Shown: in pieces, positions 43,023 to 54,230 of the stretch
Layout: every line of letters starts with the position of its first letter
Numbering within the stretch: position 1 is the first letter of the stretch
NCBI GenBank assembly: GCA_004014935.1
Contig: CP025323.1
Span: forward strand, 310,001 to 374,000
Reading direction: 5' to 3'
Length of the DNA: 64,000 bases
DNA from: Saccharomycopsis malanga
Lineage: Eukaryota > Ascomycota > Saccharomycetes > Ascoideales > Saccharomycopsidaceae
The notes under the pieces: generated by a model
Told to the model about the DNA's origin: nothing
Database searches by the model: none
What the model saw: the letters and a program-made list of their open reading frames with translations, nothing else
Translations under genes and position numbers: made by a program

Positions 43023-44342
43023 CTATAATTTGCCCTCCTTCTGGAAATATCTGACAACCTCGTCAATTGCCTTGGCAACATACTCCACATTACCTTCGTT
43101 CAAACCGGCTACCGATGCTCTACCGTTACCAGTTAAATACACCGCGTGTTTCTCTTCCAATCTCTTGACTTCATCGGCACTCAAACCTGTGAACGAAAAC
43201 ATACCAATTTGGTTTACAATATGGTCCCATGATCCTGGCGTCTTGTATTTATTAGTCAACAAGTCTCTTAAAGCAAGACGCATGTTGTAGATTCTGCTTG
43301 ACATGGTCTGCAAATCTTGTTCCCATTGCGCACGAAGGTCTGGGTCACCTAAGACCAAAGCAGCAACTTTGGATCCGTAAGCAGGAGGGTTGGAAAGTTC
43401 GGATCTGGTTATCTTCTTGAATTGCGACATCACAGCTTCTTTGAATTCTTCTACGTCAAGTTCAGCATCAGGGGCAACATTAGTTTTCACGGCTTTTGAC
43501 GACGCTTTTTTGGAGAAGTATTCTGGCAAAATCAAATGCACCGCACCAATTCTTTCACCATACAATCCCAAGTTTTTAGCGAAAGATTGACAAACCATAA
43601 TTGGAGTATTAACCAATTTTTGCACTCCCAATCTGAGAGAATAAGAGTCCTTTCCCAAAGATCCAGAAGCGAACCCTTGATATGCAATGTCGAAAATTGG
43701 AAAATGGTTCTTTTCATTGATAGCGTTCAAAATGCGGTTCCATTGTTCCTTTGTAGGATCTAAACCGGTTGGATTATGGGCCACAGCATGCAAAAGGAAA
43801 ATAGAACCATTGGAAGCATTAGTGATAGTGCTGAGCATCTCCTCAATATTTAATGTCTTGGATTCAGGGTTCCAGTATGGATATAATTTTACTTTCAAGC
43901 CCAAACTTTCAAAGATCTGTTTATGATTGGCCCAAGTAGGGTCTGATACATAAATAATCTTGTCTTCTGGATCTTTGTTAATGAATTTGCTCAAAAAGTT
44001 GCCGGTAAAATGCAATGCCCCGGTACCAGAGAGTGACTGCACAGAAATAGTACGGTCTTTGATTTTGTTGGCCAATTCACTGCCAAACAAAACCTTCAAT
44101 GCTTCGTCAATGAAGGCCTTGTTACCGTTAATTGGCAAGTATTCGTGATTAAAAGAAGGGTCAGATTGAATTCTTTTTTCTGCTGCTTTAACTGATGGTA
44201 AAATCCATGGCTTCCCACTGTTGTCACGATATGCACCAATTCCCAAGTCAACCTTCACACTACGAGCATCTTGGGCCATTCTGGTTTTCAATCCAAATAA
44301 AGGATCTGGTGGAAGCTTGTTGATCTTTTTGAACACTGACAT
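43023..44342 (-). CDS. AAT2: Aspartate aminotransferase, cytosolic or peroxisomal
   Basis: A PLP enzyme interconverting aspartate plus 2-oxoglutarate with oxaloacetate plus glutamate; part of the malate-aspartate shuttle. The 439 residues show GIGAYRDNSGKPWILPSV, the HNPTGLDP segment, FDIAYQGFASG and the PLP lysine in QSFAKNLGLYGER. There is no presequence, so it is the Aat2 rather than the mitochondrial Aat1 type. An insert of about 20 residues (SKKASSKAVKTNVAPDAELD) follows the LPEYF segment. The C terminus is GKL, a possible weak peroxisomal PTS1 where S. cerevisiae Aat2 carries AKL. Confidence 0.95.
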   Translation of the reverse strand: MSVFKKINKLPPDPLFGLKTRMAQDARSVKVDLGIGAYRDNSGKPWILPSVKAAEKRIQSDPSFNHEYLPINGNKAFIDEALKVLFGSELANKIKDRTISVQSLSGTGALHFTGNFLSKFINKDPEDKIIYVSDPTWANHKQIFESLGLKVKLYPYWNPESKTLNIEEMLSTITNASNGSIFLLHAVAHNPTGLDPTKEQWNRILNAINEKNHFPIFDIAYQGFASGSLGKDSYSLRLGVQKLVNTPIMVCQSFAKNLGLYGERIGAVHLILPEYFSKKASSKAVKTNVAPDAELDVEEFKEAVMSQFKKITRSELSNPPAYGSKVAALVLGDPDLRAQWEQDLQTMSSRIYNMRLALRDLLTNKYKTPGSWDHIVNQIGMFSFTGLSADEVKRLEEKHAVYLTGNGRASVAGLNEGNVEYVAKAIDEVVRYFQKEGKL

Positions 44343-45086
44343 TTTAATTCCTATATATTCCTGAAGCAGCTAAGTATATTTTTAACAGTTCAATGCGACC
44401 GAGTATCTGCTATTGTAGAATCTATGTAAGATATACTAGTACGTATTTCCCCAGAAATTGTCGATAGAGAGCGATGACTGATATTTATAAGGCTCAACTA
44501 ACGAAAAATGAATCATGAAAAATGATTCCCGTCAACCCATGTGACAACCAGAGTGGAGAAAAGTGTCTGTTCCCCACATGAAGTTCTACCCTGGTTCTCA
44601 TTCATTCAAATTAATCGGCAATTTCTCTCCGAGACAGTCCGAATGTGCTACTGAAGCGTCTGTTTGGGGTCGCATTAAAAGACTGGTTTTTTTGAGTGAG
44701 GAAAAGTTCGACCATTACCAGGGTAAAGTCAGCTAACAAATTTGCATTGGTACTTAATCCGTGATAGCAGTGATATTAATACTGAATCATTGTTATTCGA
44801 ACTGTCTATTCACACTCATGTACCTGGTGTAAGCTATGTAGCATCTTTTAAGTATGATTTTCATTTTGACTTTCTGAGATTACAGTATAGCCTGTATATT
44901 GAAATTTATATTGTCCTCAAAAAAGTGTTATTTATATATGGTATTGTATCATTGCTTTTATGAGTTGTTAGAAGCTTGTAATGCTACATATAAACTAGTT
45001 TAATGAAATAGATGTAGAAATAGAGCTATTTGAAGAATACCACTTGCCAAAATGATGCATTGGCTGTCAATGTATAGTTCAAATGG
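44343..45086. promoter_or_regulatory. AAT2 upstream region and 3' flank of the Asi-type gene
   Basis: A TATAAATA element on the minus strand (plus 44482-44489) lies about 140 nt upstream of the AAT2 start. The remaining 500 nt hold the 3' flank of the gene to the right. No further gene seen. Confidence 0.45.
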
Positions 45087-47591
45087 TCAAGGCAAAAACA
45101 CCTTGCTGTACCCGCTAATAGGTGTACGACAGCACACGCAACTGTTAAAGTTACGGAGTGACAAACTTAACCGACACTGGTCACATATAGCAAGACATTG
45201 GCATGGCCAAAGCACGATTTGCCGCGGATGGCCCTGACAAATTACACAGGAATACGATTTGGCCATCATGGGATTATCCAAATCGTCTTCTTCATCATAA
45301 TCATCCAAGGCTTCATCGTTGTCTTGTACATGACGAGCACTTAGTTTACGGCGCTCAGCGATGACTTTCAACAATTTTGCCACTTCATCATCATTATTAC
45401 TGTCTTTATCTGCAAACAGTGACCTCGATATAGACTGAGTCCGGAATTTTGAGCGGGTGATTGGGCCAATTGCATCAAGTCTTGATCCAGTAGCATCATT
45501 GCTTGGACGGCAAGTTGCAACATCCCTTGACAAATGGCAGGATAGAATCTGTTTAAACTCATCATCGTAACTAATACTCAGGTGCCTTATAGAAGAATCT
45601 TGCCCTTCATTTTGTAAATCTACGTGAGGAATATGATTTTGAACAACACCAGTGAAAAACGAATAAATATCATAAGGACCGAACACTTCACCTATCAAAC
45701 TAGTACTCTGGTGTTCTTCTCTTTTGTGGATAGCGCTAGAAGCAGTTTTCTCTCTAAGTTGTTTTGTAGTTTGATAAGGTTGTCGCTCTTCCATCTCAAA
45801 ATCGCTTTCGTATTCTGAATCAAGTTCCCACGGGTCGTCAGAATCGCTATTTTCAAGGTCAAATTCATCACCTTCATCATTTTCTGGAGCCAATGAGCCA
45901 TGCAATAGCTTCTCATAATCAATTTCCTGAGTACTGTCGTCAAAAAATGGTATGGTGTTTTTAGACTCAGCATTAAACATTGATGACTTGTTGCCTTGTA
46001 GAAGTTCCCTTTTACGTTGTAATGATTGATTTCTTTCAGCAAGACTATTTCTCTCAAATATCAAGGCATAAATTATTTTAATAAATAGTCTGACAATGAC
46101 AAGAAACTTGTGTGTTTTTTTAGTAATCATCCAGCTTTTTTCATCAACGTTTTTTTCACCATCTTTGGATTGGGACTCTTTCATAAGCTCCGCAATTTCC
46201 TGTGGTAACTTGAGAAAATTAGAATATTTGGATTGATTTGTTGGTTTTTTGGCGTCAAACCCTGGCTGGTTTGCGGAAACATCAGTATTTGCATGTTCAG
46301 TCTGTATTGACTTTTCATAATTTTCTATCTCCTGATCCAACCAGGTGGAGCGCGGTAATTCAATATTAGATAATTCTTGAATATAAGATTTTTTTGCTGC
46401 TGTAGCTAATGCAATGACTCCAAACTTCATCAAAAGCGCCGTGAAATCATCAGTAGCATTTATGTTTAAGTTTTCAAGCCCTAAATTATTGAACGCCATT
46501 TCTTTGCGATTGCGACGGTCTGTGAGTAAATAAGCAGCAAAATAGATTGTACATGAAGCCGCAATGATGAAAAGAACTATTATCTGCGGAACAAATGAAA
46601 CAATCACCATTACTGGAAAATAAGGAAGTCTGTTCGTGAAACAGGAATAGAAAAAGTAAGCAAGAAATGAGCAGTTCAATACCGACAGCACGGCAAGCTT
46701 ATAACGGGCACAGTCATATGATTTGAGTATATGAACCGACAAATGGTTTAAACAAGAAACGAGGCAAACAGCTAGTAATTCTGGTGTAGGTCGTGCCAAT
46801 GGATCAAGAGGGCTTGTTTGTTGTTGTGCTTCATGAAAAGCTAAAGAAAATTCAAATAACGTCAACGATGTGTCAACCGTAGCAGAAGAACCAGTTATAT
46901 GTGATAATAACAGATCACTGAACTGGCTAAAACAAAGGGAGAGGAAAAAGGGCCATAAAAACGCTGTAGAAGGGCCTACTATGCCAAAGTTGTGGCTAGT
47001 GTAATTTATATTGCCATTCTTGCCTATTACTATTGGGGCATGGTAGATTTCATTGGCAAGAGTAACGTTGTAGTCCACTGGTGAAAGATATGTTTTAAAT
47101 TCTTTTATCGGCTCATAATTGAATAATGTGGTATGAGACATTATTCTGTTAACAGGTCTTGAATAGCAATTTAAGGCAACAAGGATGCGGTAAAGATTTC
47201 TTTCGAGGCACCAAATTACTACTGACCTTAGTAAGAACCGGGCATAATATGGGTAATCTATCTTATTATCATCAATGTTGGCATTGTTTGAAGTATTTGC
47301 ATTCCGCAGTGCCGAGGCACGATTGCGAAAATTGCGGCTGTTAATCATAGAAGCGAATGCAGCAGTTCGGTTGAGTATCACTGCCATAAGCATACAGACT
47401 AAACCATAAGGCGACACCAAATAGCTGAGATAAAGCAAGCCATTGCGCAGTGGAAGGTCCGATTCGTAGTACTGCGCTATCACGGAATTCAAAAGGTCTG
47501 GAAAGAGATTTGAAAAAAACGGAAGTTTTGCTGGCTTGGAGTATTGAGAACCTGATTTTGCTATAGTCAGATTGAAGACCATACCCGACAT
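45087..47591 (-). CDS. ASI1/ASI3: Asi-type inner nuclear membrane RING protein
   Basis: An 834-residue multispanning protein with a C-terminal RING, resembling Asi1/Asi3, subunits of the inner nuclear membrane ubiquitin ligase that degrades misplaced proteins and restrains the amino-acid-sensing factors Stp1/Stp2. Hydrophobic segments occur at about 50-72, 120-145, 205-235, 265-290, 298-325 and 325-350. A long acidic region (about 560-620) follows. The RING is at about 783-830: CVICQGHPRQIVLWPCQCLA, CDQC and CVCC. It ends GYSKVFLP, a conserved Asi terminus. The ATG directly precedes a start-like context after in-frame stops. Which of the two paralogues it represents is not decidable. Confidence 0.82.
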   Translation of the reverse strand: MSGMVFNLTIAKSGSQYSKPAKLPFFSNLFPDLLNSVIAQYYESDLPLRNGLLYLSYLVSPYGLVCMLMAVILNRTAAFASMINSRNFRNRASALRNANTSNNANIDDNKIDYPYYARFLLRSVVIWCLERNLYRILVALNCYSRPVNRIMSHTTLFNYEPIKEFKTYLSPVDYNVTLANEIYHAPIVIGKNGNINYTSHNFGIVGPSTAFLWPFFLSLCFSQFSDLLLSHITGSSATVDTSLTLFEFSLAFHEAQQQTSPLDPLARPTPELLAVCLVSCLNHLSVHILKSYDCARYKLAVLSVLNCSFLAYFFYSCFTNRLPYFPVMVIVSFVPQIIVLFIIAASCTIYFAAYLLTDRRNRKEMAFNNLGLENLNINATDDFTALLMKFGVIALATAAKKSYIQELSNIELPRSTWLDQEIENYEKSIQTEHANTDVSANQPGFDAKKPTNQSKYSNFLKLPQEIAELMKESQSKDGEKNVDEKSWMITKKTHKFLVIVRLFIKIIYALIFERNSLAERNQSLQRKRELLQGNKSSMFNAESKNTIPFFDDSTQEIDYEKLLHGSLAPENDEGDEFDLENSDSDDPWELDSEYESDFEMEERQPYQTTKQLREKTASSAIHKREEHQSTSLIGEVFGPYDIYSFFTGVVQNHIPHVDLQNEGQDSSIRHLSISYDDEFKQILSCHLSRDVATCRPSNDATGSRLDAIGPITRSKFRTQSISRSLFADKDSNNDDEVAKLLKVIAERRKLSARHVQDNDEALDDYDEEDDLDNPMMAKSYSCVICQGHPRQIVLWPCQCLAICDQCRLSLSLRNFNSCVCCRTPISGYSKVFLP

Positions 47592-48521
47592 CGTATATAT
47601 GTATGTATCTTCACTTGAGGCAGCGTGCTGGCAACAACGTGTGACTTCTATATTGAGATCCTATGGGTAGTAATAACAGAAAAACAACAAATCAATAGAA
47701 CCTCAGCACTAGATTATAGTTGCCCTTGCTAAGCACATATAAAATACTAATAGGACATATCAGAGCCTGTTATTATAGGATAGAAATGTTGGTTATAATC
47801 AGTGTGAGTAGAATAAACACCCGGACATTATCTTTATACACTGTTAAATTCCAACACCACAGCAACACCCTTACATCCGTTGAATTGGGGTGCAGATAAT
47901 GATGCTGTGTCACGTGCCTAATATTGTTAAGGTCTGACGTACTTATTGTTAGTCTTCTCCTATTTGATTAGTTTCTGCACAGCTAATACGTCTGATGACT
48001 ATAGTCATATATGAACATTACATGTGAAAACTATGCGAGGATCTTTTGATGACCCACTTCATATGTTGGGGCCTACATTACGATTGGCCGAGTGCATTGT
48101 ATCCTTTATCTGAACTATTTTGTCCTGTCTTGTATAAAATTTTTTCCCTTCTTGTTTACCAAGTCCCAACTACTAATGGACCACCTATTGCACACCGTAC
48201 AGCAACACTTTTTTTCCGTTTTAGGCACTAGTTGCTCTCAATACCACTAGTTCGCCCACCAGCAATAATGTTAGTCAACTGTTTCACGTGACCTTATCTA
48301 TAGTCTCATCCGGGTAACCTCATCGCCAACCACACCTGCAGTACACGCGACATCCCGCCCCCCGGCTTTCCTATATATATAGCGTCCATTTCTCCTTTTA
48401 TCTTTCTTGTTTCTCATCTCCTTCTTCTCTTATCAACCCAATCCGCTTCGCAAAAGATACTTTATCTTTTGTATCTTTTCTAATCTTCTTTTTTTATTAA
48501 TTGCCTTCATAAACTTTCACA
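47592..48521. promoter_or_regulatory. Divergent upstream region, Asi-type gene and PRB1
   Basis: TATATATATA at 48372-48381 lies about 140 nt before the PRB1 ATG and is followed by a C/T-rich leader with a repeated ATACTTTATCTTTTGTATCTTTT segment. CACGTG-like GTCACGTGCC (about 47910) and TTCACGTGAC (about 48282) are E-box sites that could bind Cbf1 or Pho4-type factors. Confidence 0.5.
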
Positions 48522-50150
48522 ATGCGTCTTTCTGCCTCGGTTTTATCGTCCGTTGCCCTTGCCGCCGTCGCTAACGGTTTAGTAATTCCATCTCTTGATG
48601 ATGTTGACTTTTCCCTCTCAGTTTCTGATGAGGCTAATGTTGAGACTCCAAGAAACGTTGTTGTTGTCTCTCCTGGCTCTCTCAAGCAATCTGGTGACAA
48701 GCTTGTTGCTAAGATTTCTGAGTTTGCCAACAATCTTGGCAACAAGGAAGCACCAGTATTTTCTGTTGCTTCTCAAGGACATAAGATTATCCCACATCGG
48801 TATATGATTGTCCTCAAGCAAGGTATTACACCTGCTGAAGTTGATTTCCATCAACAATGGGTTGAATCCGAGCAAGTTAATGCTGCTGCTAAATTAGTTG
48901 AACAAGACCCAACTCACAGTTTCTTTACTGCCACTGCTGCTTCTCCTATCGGTAATGCTGTGGGCGGTATTTTGCACTCTTTTGACTTTAATGGTGCTCT
49001 CACTGGTTACTCTGGTTATTTCTTAGACTCTACCATTGAGTTGTTGAGAAAGAACCCATTGGTTGAGTTTGTTGAAGAAGACTCTGAGGTCAAGGCCAAT
49101 GACTTTGAGGTCCAGAACGGTGCCCCATGGGGTTTGGCTAGAATTTCCCACAGAGAAGCTTTGAACTTGGGCAGTTTCAACAAGTATTTGTATGACGCTG
49201 AAGGTGGCGAAGGTGTCATTTCTTATATTATTGATACCGGTGTGTTAGACACTCACGAAGAGTTTGAAGGAAGAGCCAAGTTGATTGCTGACATTCCAAA
49301 TGATGGTGCACTCGACGGTAATGGACACGGTACTCACTGTTCTGGTACTATTGGTTCCAAGACTTACGGTGTTGCTAAAAAGGTTCACATTAGAGGTGTC
49401 AAGGTATTGGGTGCTAATGGTAGCGGTACCATGTCTGATGTAGTCAAAGGTGTTGAAGTTGCCACTAAAGATTTCCTTGCTGAAAGCAAAAAGGGAAAGA
49501 AGGGTTTTAAGGGCTCTTCTGCTAACATGTCCTTAGGTGGAGGTAAATCTCCTTCTTTGGACGCTGCTGTCAATGCCGCTGTCAAATCTGGCTTAAACTT
49601 TGCTGTTGCTGCTGGTAACGAAAACCAAGACGCTTGTAACACATCCCCTGCTGCTGCTGAAGGTGCCATTACCGTCGGTGCTTCTACTATTTCTGATGCA
49701 AGAGCTTATTTCTCCAACTACGGAAAGTGTGTTGACATTTTTGCCCCTGGTTTGAATGTCTTGTCCACTTACATTGGATCCAACACTGCCACCGCTACCT
49801 TGTCTGGTACCTCTATGGCTTCTCCACACATTGCTGGTTTGTTGGCATACTACTTGTCCTTAATCCCTGAATCTTCTTCCCAATTCAGCTCCTCTTCCAA
49901 GATTACACCTGCTCAATTGAAGAAAAACTTAATCTCTTACGGTTCTTCCAACGTTTTGAGTGATGTGGGCACTGGCTCTCCAAACATCTTGGCCTACAAT
50001 GGTGCTGGTGGCGACTTGACTGACTTTTGGAAAGCTTCTGAGAATGTTTCTGAAAAAGGCACTGAGGTCAAGAAAGAAGAATCTGGTCACAAGTTCAACA
50101 TTGCTGAATTTGAAGCTAAGGTTGAATCTTTAATCAACGATTTGTTGTAA
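48522..50150 (+). CDS. PRB1: Vacuolar serine protease, cerevisin (proteinase B)
   Basis: A subtilisin-family protease of the vacuole that activates other hydrolases and degrades autophagic cargo. The 542 residues comprise a signal peptide (about 1-20), an I9-type inhibitory propeptide with HRYMIVLKQGITPAEVDFHQQW, and the S8 domain starting near APWGLARIS. The catalytic triad is Asp238 (IIDTGV), His269 (NGHGTHCSGT) and Ser431 (SGTSMASPH); the oxyanion Asn is in AAGNENQDAC. An ordered C-terminal extension with Ser and charged residues follows. Synthesised as a pre-pro form. Length is near S. cerevisiae Prb1 (635), with a shorter prosegment. Confidence 0.97.
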   Translation: MRLSASVLSSVALAAVANGLVIPSLDDVDFSLSVSDEANVETPRNVVVVSPGSLKQSGDKLVAKISEFANNLGNKEAPVFSVASQGHKIIPHRYMIVLKQGITPAEVDFHQQWVESEQVNAAAKLVEQDPTHSFFTATAASPIGNAVGGILHSFDFNGALTGYSGYFLDSTIELLRKNPLVEFVEEDSEVKANDFEVQNGAPWGLARISHREALNLGSFNKYLYDAEGGEGVISYIIDTGVLDTHEEFEGRAKLIADIPNDGALDGNGHGTHCSGTIGSKTYGVAKKVHIRGVKVLGANGSGTMSDVVKGVEVATKDFLAESKKGKKGFKGSSANMSLGGGKSPSLDAAVNAAVKSGLNFAVAAGNENQDACNTSPAAAEGAITVGASTISDARAYFSNYGKCVDIFAPGLNVLSTYIGSNTATATLSGTSMASPHIAGLLAYYLSLIPESSSQFSSSSKITPAQLKKNLISYGSSNVLSDVGTGSPNILAYNGAGGDLTDFWKASENVSEKGTEVKKEESGHKFNIAEFEAKVESLINDLL

Positions 50151-51158
50151 GATTCCAATCCCGTTTCAAGTTTCCTTTTATGACATTTCCTTTTCTTCTT
50201 CTTTTGCTTTCTTTCTGGTCTTAGAGTTTCTCATTATGACTGAGTTTCGGGGTTTATGATCAATTTGGGTTCTTTTTGTCTTTTTGCTTTTCTTATCTTC
50301 ATTCTAGTTTGACGCTTATGCTACGAACTACAAAACAATCAAAAAATACTTCTTTTTTTCAACTTGCAATTCACATATATTTGTTTATTATACAAATCAT
50401 AAAATATTATTCAAATGTAGCTTGTCTGTATTGGTTTACGCTTATAATTTCACAGTTGCCAAACGACCTTTTTTTTTACTTTTACAATCTCCGAGAAAGT
50501 AGTGACAGCCTTGATGATGACACGTTGCTTTATCACTTGATCGCAACGCTTTTCGCCCATGAGGTTTCTGGAGCTTTATAAAGAGTAGGTTTTTGTATCT
50601 TTTACCTTCTCTTGCGGAATATCATACCAATGTATAACTGTCAAAAATATTTCATCTATATTATTCGATTTGAAAAGTGCAATTAATTACATCTTTTTCA
50701 CACTAAAAAATTTCATCCCCATTTCCAATAGTACTATCCATACTTTACTGTTGAGTGGCGCAGATAGAAATGTCAAATTTGAGTGCTGTATATATATAAC
50801 TCATAGTATTCCTATTAATTGTATGAAATCATGATAGATGTTCCAACATGCAGGATCATGCATTATATTACATCAACTCCTGGTTAATAACAGATTAGCG
50901 AACCAATTTATATATAATCAAGCTTTTAGTTAGGTAAGTGATTCTCACGATACTGGAACTATAAGAATTTCTATGACAGCCAAATTTGGTGCTTTGGAAG
51001 CTTTTTTGAAACTTTTCAAATACATCAACAGTGATACTTACAAAGCATCAACCGTACTAATGACAAAAAAAGATACACTACAATAATCACCTTATTATCT
51101 GAAGAAAAACAAACTTAAAAGCATAAATTATATAAAAGATTAACTTACCACTACATAG
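50151..51158. other. Convergent 3' intergenic interval PRB1/JLP1
   Basis: AT-rich. The frame at 50276-50581 is rich in aromatic residues from T tracts and looks like chance. No gene seen. Confidence 0.5.
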
Positions 51159-52475
51159 CTAATCGAGGGACTTTCCCAAAGCTTCTCTTTGAGACTTTGA
51201 TTCTGGATTGAAAAATGGAATTTCAGCCAAAGAAGTAACTCTTGTACCATGACGAGGTTCCTTTCCTTCGTGATCCCACACAGTACGGTGCTGTGAGATT
51301 CTGTTATCCCAGATAGCAGAAGTTCCGTATCCTTCCTTGCTTGGTTTCCAGTTGAAACGCACTTGTATATCGGCATTCTTCTCGTAAACATCAAACAAGT
51401 ATTTCAAGACTAAATCACTTTCCACTGGGTTGAGACCTACAATACGTTTTGTCATTTTTCTGTTCACAAATAAGAATTTCCAGCCTGTAGCAGGATGGGT
51501 TCTCACTAATGGGTGAATTCTTTCGATTTTCTTACCTCCACTGAAAGGATCATTACGATCTAAATAAGAGTGTGCAGAAACGTATACTGCCTTCTTGCCG
51601 TCCAAAAACTTTTGAAAGTCAGGAGATAATTTATCATATGCAGCATAACCACTAGTCCAGAGAGTGTCACCACCAACATCAGGAATGGTGTCATTATGTA
51701 GATGAGTTATTCCTGCTGGTTGATGTTCATGCACAAGATCAGTGTGCCAAGTTTCATTACCTCCATTACCGTATTTACCCTCAGAGGTTCCCCAGTTACC
51801 CCAATTAGCATTTTTGAAAGACAAGCTGCCGCCACCCAAAGTACGACGGTAGTCCACCCAGATGGTGGTGATACCAGGATAACCAGGAACCTGTGGAGTT
51901 TGAGGATGTTTTTCAACTTGACCCCAGTAATGGCCCAACTCTAATTGTTTTTGAGGAGCTAGTTTTTGGTCTCTAAAGAAGACGACCACTCTCTCAGCAA
52001 CGAGCAAAGCCAACTCATCTTTTTGTTTGTCATTCAAGTCGGCCAATTGCAAACCAATGATCTCGGTACCAATGTGGTTAGTGATATTTCTCACTTCCTT
52101 AGCTGCACCAAAAAGTGCCTTTTTTTCTGGATCTGCGTTTTTTCCTCTTTCAATGTATGGATAATCCTTATTTCTGATAGCAAAAGCTTCATCCAAATAG
52201 ATGGGAATGTCCTCAAGACGAGGTCTGAAAGGGTATCCTTGGGAAATGTCAACACCAGCCTCTGCAAAACGTTTTATAGCAGGAGCTGGAAGAATCTCCA
52301 AGCCACGCTTGTCTGCACCGCTAGCAGTTGCACCTTGGTTCAATATAGAGAATTTGCTACTGTTAGAAAGAATTAGATTTCTTATTTGTTCATCAATCTT
52401 TTTCTCTTGTTTAGCTTGAGTCTTAGATGATTTTTCAGCATTGGTGCTGGTAGCAGTAAGGCTAATTGTGCTCAT
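51159..52475 (-). CDS. JLP1: Fe(II)/2-oxoglutarate sulfonate dioxygenase
   Basis: A TauD-family dioxygenase; yeast Jlp1 releases sulfite from sulfonates and so supplies sulfur. The 438 residues carry the iron ligands HTD in NETWHTDLVHEHQP, the distal His in PRHGTRV, and the 2-oxoglutarate-binding Arg of that segment. TauD features FFRDQKL, PAGITHLHNDTIPDVGGDTLW and RTHPATGWKFLFVN are also present. The frame is open for 19 more codons only from a TTG, so the ATG at 52475 is used. An N-terminal Ser/Lys-rich arm of about 70 residues precedes the fold. Substrate could be sulfonates or sulfate esters; only the family is certain. Confidence 0.9.
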   Translation of the reverse strand: MSTISLTATSTNAEKSSKTQAKQEKKIDEQIRNLILSNSSKFSILNQGATASGADKRGLEILPAPAIKRFAEAGVDISQGYPFRPRLEDIPIYLDEAFAIRNKDYPYIERGKNADPEKKALFGAAKEVRNITNHIGTEIIGLQLADLNDKQKDELALLVAERVVVFFRDQKLAPQKQLELGHYWGQVEKHPQTPQVPGYPGITTIWVDYRRTLGGGSLSFKNANWGNWGTSEGKYGNGGNETWHTDLVHEHQPAGITHLHNDTIPDVGGDTLWTSGYAAYDKLSPDFQKFLDGKKAVYVSAHSYLDRNDPFSGGKKIERIHPLVRTHPATGWKFLFVNRKMTKRIVGLNPVESDLVLKYLFDVYEKNADIQVRFNWKPSKEGYGTSAIWDNRISQHRTVWDHEGKEPRHGTRVTSLAEIPFFNPESKSQREALGKSLD

Positions 52476-53776
52476 TTTCGGTTCAAAATGAGTTGATAAA
52501 TAAGGTAAAAAAAATTTAAATAAACTATACAAAATATAATAGCAATTGACCTATTTTCTGTCAATAGAAATCCGAATATTATACATCAATGCTTTCCGAG
52601 GATGTCTTTTTATATAGCATCTACTGTGGCTGAGGAAATCACGAAATCGCCACGGAAGATGCTGCCAGACGCAGGGATCAGTATGCCAATGCATGCCCAG
52701 GTGTCATTATCTATTGTTTTCGTAGTCAGCATTTTTGGCACTTTTTAGCCAACAGTGGCCGAGGCTTATTAATTAACACCCGTATATTCTTGAGGTGTGG
52801 CTGTTAAGCTTATCTGTGACATTTCTACCAATAAAAGAGCCTTGATCTTTATTTACTGCACTTCAAGTGGTTCAAGAATCAAGCATCGCTGATCACTAGC
52901 ATTAGTTGTGGAAACACGTACATTATTCATCAACACCAATATTCAAAATATATGTAAGTATATTGCGTACTGGTTTTGCTATGTTCACATTCTCTTTAGG
53001 GCCTATTTAAGACCCGTTTTCTTTGAAATATGTTCTTTTCAATTAGCCTTCATTTTGGAAAGTAGAACACTTCTTTGAAACTATCCGGTATTCTTTGTTT
53101 ACACCACAGTTGTAGAACTAATTTATGAGACGCAAGTCAAGGCAGTTACTTTACAATAGTGCAGTATTTACGGTGTTGGTTATCCAAATCGTATGAGAAC
53201 CGTTAATTGAATCTGCGAATCACAAGTTTCAAAAATCACATCATCCTATGACCTTTTTTACCACACGATAAACGCCACAACATTCTTCCTTGAATATCAA
53301 CCAACTCCGAAGATAAAAAAGTCTTATTTATCAATTTCAAGAAAAAAAAACAGAAATTTCTCGTTTCTTTCTCTGGATACAACATACCGTTATACTTCAT
53401 CCTCAACACCCTTACATTAATACCAATAAACATCAAGACATCATATACAAGGGGTGGCTTCAGACCCCTTGACCTTACCTTTACAATTGCTATTGTTGTG
53501 CATTTGTAAGCACAGCGTAAAAAAAGCAAGATACAATAAAAAAGGAAGATCTACCTACCAGGTAAACAGTTGGTAATATTACGTCACAGATGATTTAAGA
53601 TTTTTCAGGTAATGATTGATGATTTCTGAACTATACTAAGACGTTAATCGTTCGAAATACGACATCGCTTTCTCTGCCAAGCATATATATGTTTTGCTTC
53701 TTTATAAAGTCAATTTATACACGCTTTTTCCCACGTCATCTCACCAAAAATGCAATACTGTCTATACCAGTTGAGC

Positions 53777-53791
53777 CGGAAAAATTTTCCG
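53777..53791. promoter_or_regulatory. CGG-N9-CCG palindrome, zinc-cluster-type site
   Basis: CGGAAAAATTTTCCG is a perfect 15-nt palindrome, with inverted CGG half-sites nine bases apart, the form bound by Zn2Cys6 dimers. It lies about 540 nt upstream of ADH6. No factor with this exact spacing can be named. Confidence 0.4.
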
Positions 53792-54222
53792 ACTCAGCAT
53801 TATGAAGAAAAGCTTCACTGCGGCTGCATGCATGGGGATGCAGATGACAACGGCTTTTCGGTGAATATCACTGCATCTCTCTTGGTCTAATGAATTATAA
53901 AGGCATTAAAACAGAGACTAATGCTAGTTTGATGGGTTAATCAGACTGGACGTTGACTTTTGAGTATATATAAGTAGTCGATAAACCGACTCAGTTAAAA
54001 TGCAAACCATCTGACAAAGGAAGAGCACGCTCGGTCTCCTACCTGAAAAGCATATCTACGAGTATTAAGGTTTATTATTTGCGAGAAAGAATAATACACC
54101 GAAAAAAAAAAAATAAAAAAAGGAACTTGAAATTTTCTAAATAGGAAACCAATGCTACATTTTTGAAGAAACGTCGAGAACGATGACGGTTTGGATTAAT
54201 AAGCTTACCATGTTAGCTGCTG

Positions 54223-54230
54223 TATAAAAA
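54223..54230 (+). promoter_or_regulatory. TATA box of ADH6
   Basis: TATAAAAA lies about 100 nt upstream of the ADH6 ATG, with CT-rich sequence behind it. Confidence 0.55.

Noticed and set aside
53236-53529. 97-codon minus frame in the JLP1-ADH6 spacer
   Set aside because: No recognisable motifs; composition follows the local AT-rich background.
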